Shown here one piece after another: positions 7,124 to 12,901 of a stretch of DNA of 12,931 bases. Location of the stretch: positions 1-12,931 of the forward strand of contig JAHWKV010000005.1 of the NCBI GenBank assembly GCA_019347725.1, read 5' to 3'. The translations under genes and the position numbers were made by a program. The notes under the pieces are model-generated. The model was given only the letters and a program-made list of their open reading frames with translations. It did no database searches and was not told the origin of the DNA. This DNA is from Actinomycetota bacterium (GTDB lineage: Bacteria > Actinomycetota > CADDZG01 > JAHWKV01). How positions within the stretch are numbered: position 1 is the stretch's first letter; each line of letters begins with the position of its first letter.

Positions 7124-9387
7124 GAAGGGCTCTACCGGTCATGGCGCCCGGGATCGGCTCCTTTAGAAAGGAGCGCAGCCGGGCCCGCACTAAGCCTCGG
7201 CCCCGCGAAGAGCGCCTGGTCGAGACCCACTGCTGCTACTGCGGAGTCCAGTGCGGTATGTACCTACGCGTATCGGGCGACGGCAAGGTGTTCGGCGTAG
7301 AGCCCCGCGACCACGACATCAACAAGATGAAGCTGTGCCCCAAGGGAGTAACCGCCTATCAGCAGGTCAATCACACGGACCGCCTGACGACTCCGCTTAT
7401 GCGCGATCGGCGGGACCAGCCGCTCCGGCCGGTCAGCTGGGACGCCGCCTTCGATCGCGTCGTCTCGGAGATCCAAACGATTCAAGCCAAGTACGGGGCG
7501 GACGCGTTTGCCGTTTACTCAGGCTCCAGCTTGACGACCGAAAAGTGCTACCTGATGGGCAAGTTCGCCCGTGTGGCGCTGGGTACCAAGCATGTCGACT
7601 ACAACGGCCGGTTGTGCATGGTTTCCGCCGCCGGGGCCAACAAGAAAGCCTTTGGAGTGGACCGGGCGGCCAACCCCTGGTCCGACATGCTCGAGACCGA
7701 CGTCATCATGCTGCTCGGCGCCAACGTCGGCGAGTGCTTTCCGGTTGCCACCCAGTACTTCTGGGGCGCCCGGGACCGGGGCGCCAAACTAATCACCGTG
7801 GACCCTCGCGAGACCCCCATCGCCCGTACCGCCGACATCCACGTTCCGCTGCGCCCCGGTACCGATGCTGCCTTCTGCAACGCCGTGCTACACGTCATCG
7901 AGCGGGAAGGGCTGGTCGACGAGGAGTTCATCGCCGCTCGAACCATCGGGTGGGGGCAGCTGCGGGAGAAGGTTCGCGAGTATCCGCCCGAGCGCGCCGG
8001 GAAGATCTGCGGGGTGGATCCGGCTCTGATCGAACAGGTGGCGCTGACTTGGGGACGCGCGGACAAGGCGATGGCTTTTCATGCCCGCGGTATCGAGCAT
8101 CACACGCAAGGCGTGAACAACTGCCTAACCGTTATCAACCTGGTGCTGGCCACCGGGCAGATCGGACGGCCGGGCAAGGGCTACGGCACGATCACGGGCC
8201 AGGGCAACGGCCAGGGAGGACGCGAGCATGGCCAGAAGTCCGACCAGCTCCCCGGCCAGCGCATGATCGAGGACCCTGAGGCTCGCGCGCACATCTGCCG
8301 GGCCTGGGGCATCACCGACGAGGAGCTGCCGCACAAAGGCACCTCGGCCGTAGAGATGGTGCATCAGGCCGAACGGGGCGAGATCGCCGGGTGGCTAGGC
8401 ATCTGCAACAACCCCTTGGTGTCGATGCCCAACACCGACCGGATCGCCCGCGGATACGACTCGCTGGAATTTCACTGCCAGATCGACTTTTTCCTCTCCG
8501 AGACCTGCGTGAGGGCCGACGTCGTCCTGCCCAGCACCTGCTGGGCGGAGGACGAGGGTGTATCCACCAACGCCGAGGGCCGGGTAATCAAATACAACAA
8601 AGCGGCAGAACCGCCCGGTGAGGCCAAGCCGGACTGGTGGATCGTGTGCGAGATAGCCCGGCGCCTGGGCCGGCATGCCGACAAGTTCGGGTTCGGCTCC
8701 GCCCGCGAAATTTTCGAGGAGCTGCGGGTCGCCTCGGCCGGCGGCCTTGCCGACTACTCAGGGATGACCTACGAGCGGATAGAGCAGAGCGGGGGAATCT
8801 TTTGGCCCTGCCCCAGCGAGGATCACCCAGGGACACCTCGCCTGTTCGAACAGAGCTTTGCTCACCCCGACGGCCTGGCCCGCTTCCACGCCATCGACTG
8901 GCAGCATCCGGCCGAGGAGGTCGACGATGAGTTCCCACTGCGGCTGACCACCGGACGAACCGTTGCCCACTACCTGTCCGGCAACCAAACCCGGCGGATA
9001 GACGCCCTGGTCCAGCAGACTCCGAGCCCGTGGATCGAAGTACACCCGGATCTGGGCTACTCCAACGGCGATCCGGTCAGGATAGTCAGCCGGCGGGGAT
9101 CGGCCACCTATCCCGCCCTGGTCGTGGCATCGATCCGCAGGGACACGGTTTTCATCCCGTACCACTGGGCAACGCCGGTAGCCGCCAACCTCATGACGGT
9201 CGACGCGCTGGACCCCACCTCGCTGATCCCCGAGTTCAAAGTCTGCGCCTGCCGCATCGAGCCGGGTGTAGCAATGGACGAAACCATGCCCCCACCGGTA
9301 CCGCCGGGAGGACAGTCCTACGACTTCAGCCGAATGACCGATCGACAACCGTCGGCCCCGCAGGGCCGGGGAACGGGAAGAGGATGA
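7120..9387 (+). CDS. Molybdopterin nitrate reductase catalytic subunit (NarB/NasC type)
   Basis: Reduces nitrate to nitrite at a bis-MGD molybdenum centre; 755 aa. The N-terminal [4Fe-4S] site is Cys38-x2-Cys41-x3-Cys45 with Cys73 (LCPKG). Cys166 in NGRLCMVSA (162-170) is the likely Mo ligand, in the LCM-S-A context of NapA/NarB/NasC rather than the CH context of formate dehydrogenases. The pterin-region motif runs from TGQGNGQGGREHGQ through DQLPG, the counterpart of NarB's TGQPNAMGGREVGG. The C-terminal MGD-binding domain includes LTTGRTVAHYLSGNQTRR. No Tat signal is present, so the enzyme is cytoplasmic on this evidence. It lacks the BFD-like [2Fe-2S] and flavin domains of some NasA/NasC proteins, so electrons must come from the other subunits. 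The start ATG at 7120 has a strong AAAGGAAGG. It overlaps both neighbours by ATGA. Nitrate as substrate is supported by narK and Moco genes nearby. Confidence 0.85.
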   Translation: MRRALPVMAPGIGSFRKERSRARTKPRPREERLVETHCCYCGVQCGMYLRVSGDGKVFGVEPRDHDINKMKLCPKGVTAYQQVNHTDRLTTPLMRDRRDQPLRPVSWDAAFDRVVSEIQTIQAKYGADAFAVYSGSSLTTEKCYLMGKFARVALGTKHVDYNGRLCMVSAAGANKKAFGVDRAANPWSDMLETDVIMLLGANVGECFPVATQYFWGARDRGAKLITVDPRETPIARTADIHVPLRPGTDAAFCNAVLHVIEREGLVDEEFIAARTIGWGQLREKVREYPPERAGKICGVDPALIEQVALTWGRADKAMAFHARGIEHHTQGVNNCLTVINLVLATGQIGRPGKGYGTITGQGNGQGGREHGQKSDQLPGQRMIEDPEARAHICRAWGITDEELPHKGTSAVEMVHQAERGEIAGWLGICNNPLVSMPNTDRIARGYDSLEFHCQIDFFLSETCVRADVVLPSTCWAEDEGVSTNAEGRVIKYNKAAEPPGEAKPDWWIVCEIARRLGRHADKFGFGSAREIFEELRVASAGGLADYSGMTYERIEQSGGIFWPCPSEDHPGTPRLFEQSFAHPDGLARFHAIDWQHPAEEVDDEFPLRLTTGRTVAHYLSGNQTRRIDALVQQTPSPWIEVHPDLGYSNGDPVRIVSRRGSATYPALVVASIRRDTVFIPYHWATPVAANLMTVDALDPTSLIPEFKVCACRIEPGVAMDETMPPPVPPGGQSYDFSRMTDRQPSAPQGRGTGRG

Positions 9388-9974
9388 CCAAAAAAGCGCT
9401 GTTCATAGACCCTGGCCGTTGCATAGGTTGCCAGGCGTGCGTGGCGGCATGCCGCGAATGCGACTCCCACCCTGGCAAGTCCATGATCCATCTGGACTAT
9501 CCGGATCCCGGCAACTCAACCGCGGCGGCGCCCACCGTTTGTATGCACTGCTCGGATCCGGTCGCTCCGTGTGCACAGGTATGCCCGACGGACGCAATCC
9601 CCATCGACGAGCAGGGAATAGTGGGCTCCGCCTCCGAAGAATTGTGCATCGGGTGCGGCAACTGCGTACATGCCTGCCCGTTCGGCGTGCCCAAACTCGA
9701 CCTCGTCGAGATGCTCCAGTCCAAGTGCGACATGTGCTACGACCGCACCTCACAGGGCAAGCTGCCGATGTGCGCTTCCGTGTGCCCGACCGACGCGTTG
9801 TTCTTCGGCACCCAAGCCGAGCTGATGCAAAAACGGCCGGGGGTCCAAGCCGTGGACATCTTCGGGTTTGGCGACGAAACGGTTAGGACGAACAACGCGA
9901 TGGTGGCGCCCGCAGGCAAGAACCTGGACCGCATCCCCGGCGGTTACTCCCGAGAACCGGATTCCAGAGAATGA
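9384..9974 (+). CDS. Four-cluster [4Fe-4S] ferredoxin subunit (NrfC/DmsB type)
   Basis: Electron-transfer subunit that probably links the membrane cytochrome b to the catalytic subunit; 196 aa. Sixteen cysteines form four [4Fe-4S] sites: Cys13/16/19/23, Cys53/56/63/67, Cys88/91/94/98 and Cys115/118/130/134. The spacing (CxxCxxCxxxC repeats with the longer x6 and x11 gaps in groups two and four) is that of the DmsB/PsrB/NrfC family. Cys26 is extra. There is no signal peptide, which fits a cytoplasmic location with the catalytic subunit. The start ATG at 9384 overlaps the previous stop by ATGA, with GGGAAGAGG directly before it. A longer frame opens upstream inside the previous gene but is only a shadow. 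The C-terminal 50 residues carry no cysteine and may contact the catalytic or membrane subunit. Very secure family call; partners inferred from the operon. Confidence 0.9.
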   Translation: MTKKALFIDPGRCIGCQACVAACRECDSHPGKSMIHLDYPDPGNSTAAAPTVCMHCSDPVAPCAQVCPTDAIPIDEQGIVGSASEELCIGCGNCVHACPFGVPKLDLVEMLQSKCDMCYDRTSQGKLPMCASVCPTDALFFGTQAELMQKRPGVQAVDIFGFGDETVRTNNAMVAPAGKNLDRIPGGYSREPDSRE

Positions 9975-10447
9975 ACCCGGGGTCACGCCCAGACCGGGCT
10001 CAGCAACTCACCGAGAGGAAACTCATCTCGCGACGTGACTATCTGCGAATGCTGGTGGTCGCCTCCGGCGGGCTGATGCTCGGCACCACCGGTCTGGCCG
10101 GTGGTTTGTTCCGCCGTCACGGCAGCGGCGAGGCCGCAGCCGTAAAGATCGCCGGAGGGATCGACCCCGGCGAGATGGTCGACTTCGCCTATCCCGGCGC
10201 CGACGACCCCGCCATCGCCTACCGCTTGGAGGACGGCAAACTGGCCGGCTTCTCGACCGTATGCCCTCACCTGGCCTGCGCCGTCTTGTGGCGAAAGGAG
10301 CACGGCGTGCTCGAATGTCCATGCCACGACGGCTTCTTCGATCAGCGCACCGGCGAGGTCATGGCCGGTCCGCCTACGCGAGCGCTGCCGAAGGTAGAGC
10401 TGGAGGAGCGACCGGACGGAATATACGCGACGGGAACGGAGCACTAA
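9971..10447 (+). CDS. Tat-type Rieske [2Fe-2S] protein
   Basis: Membrane-anchored Rieske iron-sulfur protein, 158 aa. The N-terminus has a twin-arginine motif SRRDYLR (20-26) followed by a hydrophobic stretch to about residue 47, as in bc1/b6f Rieske proteins, where the Tat signal stays as an anchor. Cluster ligands are Cys98/His100 (CPHLAC) and Cys116/His119 (CPCH). Cys103 and Cys118 are the disulfide pair of the high-potential, quinol-linked type, which dioxygenase ferredoxins lack. The globular domain therefore should face outside. It starts by ATGA overlap with the ferredoxin gene, so it is probably made with the nitrate reductase. Known analogy: haloarchaeal nar clusters also hold a Rieske and a cytochrome b gene. 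Oddity: no cytochrome bc1 b subunit or cytochrome c lies nearby, so its partner is unclear. Confidence 0.88.
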   Translation: MNPGSRPDRAQQLTERKLISRRDYLRMLVVASGGLMLGTTGLAGGLFRRHGSGEAAAVKIAGGIDPGEMVDFAYPGADDPAIAYRLEDGKLAGFSTVCPHLACAVLWRKEHGVLECPCHDGFFDQRTGEVMAGPPTRALPKVELEERPDGIYATGTEH

Positions 10448-10506
10448 GCCAACCGTTACCTATCTGCAACATCGATGAAACTGCGGCGCAACCTGCAGGG
10501 GCCACT

Positions 10507-10836
10507 ATGACAGGCATGAGTTCAACGACACTGCGCACAGCCTACAAAAGCGAGTCAGTAAGTGCCGAGCGGCGGGGAGCCATAACCAGCCTCAACCGAC
10601 GCATCGTGCTCGCGAGCTGTGTCGTGATGGCCGAGCTGTGGGCCTTAGGGACCGCTCTGGAGTCCTGGGCCGCCGGACAGGAGGCGGCGTTGGGGTGGGT
10701 TCTGGGGTTCCAGATGGTCTGTTTTGTGCTGGCGCTGAGCATCTGCTGGGGAGCCGGTGCACATCCACATCAGCCGATGCGCAAACACTGGGGTGCCGGA
10801 GGCGTGCCCTCACCACAGCCGGTCGCCGGCGATTAA
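10507..10836 (+). CDS. Small two-helix membrane protein, last gene of the nitrate reductase operon
   Basis: Not recognised; 109 aa. A polar N-terminus of about 30 residues is followed by two hydrophobic segments (about 33-53 and 61-83) joined by a short acidic/Gly loop, then a polar C-terminus with HPHQPMRKHW (86-95) and a Pro-rich end. There are no histidines within the helices, so it is unlikely to bind haem. The start ATG at 10507 has AGGGG five bases upstream; the in-frame ATG at 10516 is less well placed. The frame is open further upstream, but only as a shadow of the Rieske gene. It sits 59 bases after the Rieske gene and just before a clear terminator hairpin, so it is probably co-transcribed. 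It may be an anchor or assembly subunit of the reductase or Rieske protein. That role is inference only. Confidence 0.7.
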   Translation: MTGMSSTTLRTAYKSESVSAERRGAITSLNRRIVLASCVVMAELWALGTALESWAAGQEAALGWVLGFQMVCFVLALSICWGAGAHPHQPMRKHWGAGGVPSPQPVAGD

Positions 10837-10841
10837 CTCCC

Positions 10842-10859
10842 TCGACGGATCGCCGTCGA
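10842..10859 (+). terminator. Hairpin terminator after the nitrate reductase operon
   Basis: TCGACGG (10842-10848), loop ATCG, CCGTCGA (10853-10859): a perfect seven-pair, GC-rich stem with a four-base loop, beginning five bases after the TAA stop. Only two T follow, so it is not a classic U-tract terminator, but its place and perfection favour a transcript end. Confidence 0.6.
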
Positions 10860-10877
10860 TTCCGGTATGAGCCAATC

Positions 10878-10892
10878 ATTTGTAGCACAAAT
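10878..10892. promoter_or_regulatory. Inverted repeat upstream of marR, candidate operator
   Basis: ATTTGT-AGC-ACAAAT is a perfect six-base inverted repeat of the TTG...CAA kind bound by many MarR proteins. It lies 30-44 bases before the marR ATG, within or next to the promoter. A direct repeat AATCATTT (10874-10881 and 10890-10897) surrounds it. Autoregulation of marR and the downstream transporter gene is the natural reading. Confidence 0.6.
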
Positions 10893-10905
10893 CATTTTGC
10901 GCTGA

Positions 10906-10911
10906 TACAAT
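10906..10911 (+). promoter_or_regulatory. Putative -10 element of marR (possible leaderless start)
   Basis: TACAAT differs from TATAAT at one base and ends ten bases before the marR ATG. Transcription from it would begin a few bases before, or at, the start codon. No Shine-Dalgarno sequence precedes that ATG. The -35 is unclear: TAGCAC (10883-10888) has 17-base spacing but a poor match. Confidence 0.45.
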
Positions 10912-10921
10912 TGGTACCATC

Positions 10922-11419
10922 ATGAACACCGATGGTCGTTCAATATCTGTACCGTATTCCTCGGAGGAAGACCTGGTTTTCTTGCTGTCCAGACTGGGGG
11001 CTGTAACGCGCGCGCGGCTGGCAGACACGCTGTCATCGTTTGATCTGACCCCGCGGCAGTTCGTGGTCCTCAAAATTCTCGCTCTTCATCAGGGACTGTC
11101 ACAGGCCGACCTGTCCGGACGGTTGGGCATCGACACCAGCTCCCTGGTCCACGTCATCGACGAATGCGAACGCAGCGGGCTGGCTCAGCGCCAGAGACGC
11201 TCCGATGACCGTAGGCGGTACGCGGTGAGCCTCACCGACAAGGGCGGGAAGCTTCTTAAGGCTGCTCAAGCCAGTGTTGATGACTTCTCCGACGAACTGC
11301 TCGCGCCGCTAAGCCCCGCCGACCGCGAGAAGCTTCGGTCCCTTCTGGTAACCGTCGCGTCCGCTCATGAGCCCAAAACCACGGTAAGCAACCCCAGGGA
11401 GGTCTCCGTTGTGCGGTGA
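10922..11419 (+). CDS. MarR-family transcriptional regulator
   Basis: Dimeric winged-helix repressor or activator, 165 aa. The DNA-binding domain covers about residues 43-105: LTPRQFVVLKILA (42-54), the helix-turn-helix LSQADLSGRLGIDTSSLVHV (59-78), and the wing with RRSDDRRRYAVSLTDKG (92-108). Flanking N- and C-terminal helices would form the dimer interface. It shares its last bases with the ZIP metal transporter gene, so the two are surely co-transcribed, and an inverted repeat lies in its promoter. By context it could sense a metal, like the zinc repressor AdcR of streptococci, but no clear metal-ligand set is visible (His56, His77, Cys82 and His149 are the only candidates seen). A ligand or redox sensor remains possible. 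The preceding operon ends in a terminator, so control of nitrate genes is not implied. The ATG has no Shine-Dalgarno sequence. Confidence 0.9.
   Translation: MNTDGRSISVPYSSEEDLVFLLSRLGAVTRARLADTLSSFDLTPRQFVVLKILALHQGLSQADLSGRLGIDTSSLVHVIDECERSGLAQRQRRSDDRRRYAVSLTDKGGKLLKAAQASVDDFSDELLAPLSPADREKLRSLLVTVASAHEPKTTVSNPREVSVVR
11396..11403 (+). promoter_or_regulatory. Strong ribosome binding site fixing the TTG start of the ZIP gene
   Basis: AGGGAGGT lies inside the end of marR, five bases before TTG at 11409. It is the best Shine-Dalgarno sequence in the neighbourhood, and it supports a TTG start that overlaps the marR stop by 11 bases. Confidence 0.75.
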
Positions 11420-12077
11420 GCAAACTCAACTGCTGCGGCGACCAAAATCAAGCTCGAAGGTCGCCTCCGGCGGGCACCTGTCCCGCGCCGGGTGGCTGTT
11501 GCCGCTCGCTGCCGGGATATTTCTCGGCGCTATAGTCTTCGATCTCCTTCCGGCCGCATCCGCGTCCTTGGGCTGGTACGCGGCCGTGTGGGCGCTCGCC
11601 GGACTGGCCGCCATGGCGCTCGCCGGAAGACGGCTGCAATTGGCCGAGGGGCGCAGGCTTGCCTGGTTGGGGGCCATCGGCATCTGGATGCACTCCCTAC
11701 TTGAGGGCATGGCCGCCGGCGCCGGCTACGAAGCCGGTGCCACCGTGGGAATACTAATGACGGTGGTGCTGATCATGCACTTGATTCCCGAGGCAAGCGC
11801 CCTCAGCGCCTTCGCTTCCCAGGCCAAAGAGACCGGCCGCCTCACCGCAGTGCGCGTCGCTATAGCACTGGTTCTGGTGGCTGTTGGCTTTATCACCGCC
11901 CGCCTTGCCTTACCCGGGCTGGAGCTCAGCCAGCTTGGGCCGGCCATGGCGCTTGCCGCAGGTGCGTTCGGCTACGTGGCCGCGATCACCATACGGCGCA
12001 GCAACTCGGGGTTATCGACCAACCTGGTGGGACTCCTACTGGGCATAGTGTGGATGGCGGCCCTGCACATCTATTAG
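11409..12077 (+). CDS. ZIP-family divalent metal transporter
   Basis: Inner-membrane importer of zinc or another divalent metal, 222 aa. Metal-site motifs are HSLLEG (His95, Glu99), the helix-4 motif, and MHLIPEA (His124, Glu128), the helix-5 motif. Helices are at about 27-48, 55-73, 84-105, 108-130, 147-167, 175-196 and 203-220, seven in all. The first recognisable helix, AGIFLGAIVFDLLPAA (35-50), matches ZIP helix 2 (the HLLPEA region), so the usual helix 1 seems to be missing and its place is taken by a polar 25-residue N-terminus. Asp45 stands where many relatives have His. The TTG start at 11409 is set by a strong AGGGAGGT and overlaps marR by 11 bases. Substrate is unproven: zinc is usual, but iron or manganese is possible. 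Confidence 0.85.
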   Translation: MCGEQTQLLRRPKSSSKVASGGHLSRAGWLLPLAAGIFLGAIVFDLLPAASASLGWYAAVWALAGLAAMALAGRRLQLAEGRRLAWLGAIGIWMHSLLEGMAAGAGYEAGATVGILMTVVLIMHLIPEASALSAFASQAKETGRLTAVRVAIALVLVAVGFITARLALPGLELSQLGPAMALAAGAFGYVAAITIRRSNSGLSTNLVGLLLGIVWMAALHIY

Positions 12078-12094
12078 GGCCTCGTGCCTTGCGC

Positions 12095-12604
12095 TCAGTC
12101 GTCGCCCTCACCGGTACGCGGCAAATCGGCTGCCAGCGCCCTTACGACCATCTCCTGCAGCCAGCCCAGATACATGTAGACAGCCATGGCCTGCGAACTG
12201 TGGCCGTACTCGTCGAGGGGTCTTTCGTAACTCTCTTCAGTGATGTCGAGGTTGGTCCCCAGAAAAAGCCGGAGATCGTTGATGCTGCCCAACCAGGCGG
12301 ATAGCTGCTCACCGTCCACTCGCTTGGCATCGATGGTCTGCTCCATCACCTCCAGCGACTGCTTGCGCTCGGCGATCAACTCCTCACGGACCATGTCATC
12401 AAACTCCGCCGACATCTTGGGATCGTCGGGATAGGCATCGGGAAACAGCCGCCGGGTCGCCGAGTGTCCCGAGTCCAAAACCTCACGCAACTGACCCGGT
12501 AGCCCGCGCAGAATTTCCCGATGATCGGCGGGAATGTCCAGCTCATAGTCGTCGGCCCCCCTGCGCACCACACGGGGCTCTGCGAACGCCACTAGCCGTC
12601 CCAT
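12095..12604 (-). CDS. DUF2017-family protein
   Basis: Protein of unknown function, 169 aa, of a family found in Actinomycetota next to clpS. It looks soluble and largely helical, with many Glu and Arg residues and an acidic end (GEGDD). Recognisable stretches are a [20 protein letters not shown] region (23-42), [18 protein letters not shown] (65-82), and [18 protein letters not shown] (101-118) near the conserved C-terminal part. The start ATG at 12604 is chosen because residues from there on fit the family. The open frame continues to the window edge but only as the shadow of clpS. It overlaps the clpS end by 13 bases and has no clear Shine-Dalgarno sequence, so translation is probably coupled. 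A link to ClpS and protein turnover is suggested only by gene order. It is convergent with the ZIP gene, 17 bases apart. Confidence 0.85.
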   Translation of the reverse strand: MGRLVAFAEPRVVRRGADDYELDIPADHREILRGLPGQLREVLDSGHSATRRLFPDAYPDDPKMSAEFDDMVREELIAERKQSLEVMEQTIDAKRVDGEQLSAWLGSINDLRLFLGTNLDITEESYERPLDEYGHSSQAMAVYMYLGWLQEMVVRALAADLPRTGEGDD

Positions 12605-12888
12605 TGCATGGTGGCCCACAAGCCGTGGGCATGCAGCCGGGCGGTATCGAACTCGGCCTTCTCCCGGGGTCCGCTGGAGACGATGGACCTTCCCTCGTTG
12701 TGCACCTGCAACATCAGACGGTTGGCTTTCTCGGCGCTGAACCCGAAGAGCTTCTGGAACACGAATGCCACGTACGACATGAGGTTGATGGGGTCGTTCC
12801 ACACTCTGACCAGCCAGGGCAGGGCGGGATCGGGAACCTCCGACCCTGTCGGCTGTTCTATCTCGGTCGGCGCTTCGGGCATTGCCAT
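12592..12888 (-). CDS. clpS: ClpS, N-degron adaptor for the ClpAP/ClpCP protease
   Basis: Binds proteins with destabilising N-terminal residues and hands them to the Clp unfoldase in the cytoplasm. It is 98 aa from ATG 12888. The ClpS core is complete: [11 protein letters not shown] (30-40) with the Asn31-Asp32 pair that grips the N-degron amine; [20 protein letters not shown] (44-63); and HNEGRSIV (63-70), where His63 also lines the pocket. About 25 residues of unstructured, acidic and Pro-rich N-terminus precede the core, as is usual. TTG at 12891 and ATG at 12882 are alternative starts. No Shine-Dalgarno sequence is visible, and a TACCAT element seven bases before ATG 12888 fits a leaderless message. 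It is followed by an overlapping DUF2017 gene. Very secure. Confidence 0.93.
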   Translation of the reverse strand: MAMPEAPTEIEQPTGSEVPDPALPWLVRVWNDPINLMSYVAFVFQKLFGFSAEKANRLMLQVHNEGRSIVSSGPREKAEFDTARLHAHGLWATMQWDG

Positions 12889-12895
12889 CAATAAA

Positions 12896-12901
12896 ATGGT
12901 A
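12896..12901 (-). promoter_or_regulatory. Putative -10 element of clpS
   Basis: TACCAT on the minus strand fits the actinobacterial TAnnnT pattern and ends seven bases before the ATG at 12888, so transcripts could begin at the start codon itself. No -35 is evident in the 30 remaining bases. Confidence 0.35.

Noticed and set aside
7120..9387. Catalytic subunit as a formate dehydrogenase
   Set aside because: The Mo-ligand region reads RLCMVSA, not the CH or UH context of formate dehydrogenases; the TGQGNGQGGREHG motif and the narK neighbour fit nitrate reductase.
9971..10447. Rieske protein as the small subunit of nitrite reductase (NirD) or a dioxygenase ferredoxin
   Set aside because: It has a Tat-type N-terminus and both disulfide cysteines of the quinol-oxidising type, which NirD and dioxygenase ferredoxins lack.
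10912..10919. TGGTACCA palindrome, partly repeated upstream of clpS (GGTACCAT on the minus strand, 12896-12903)
   Set aside because: Eight bases shared between two unrelated promoters is weak evidence; it may be chance overlap of TAnnnT-type promoter elements.
12078..12094. Terminator between the convergent ZIP and DUF2017 genes
   Set aside because: The gap is 17 bases and shows only a poor five-pair stem reaching into flanking sequence, including a mismatch-type G-T pair.
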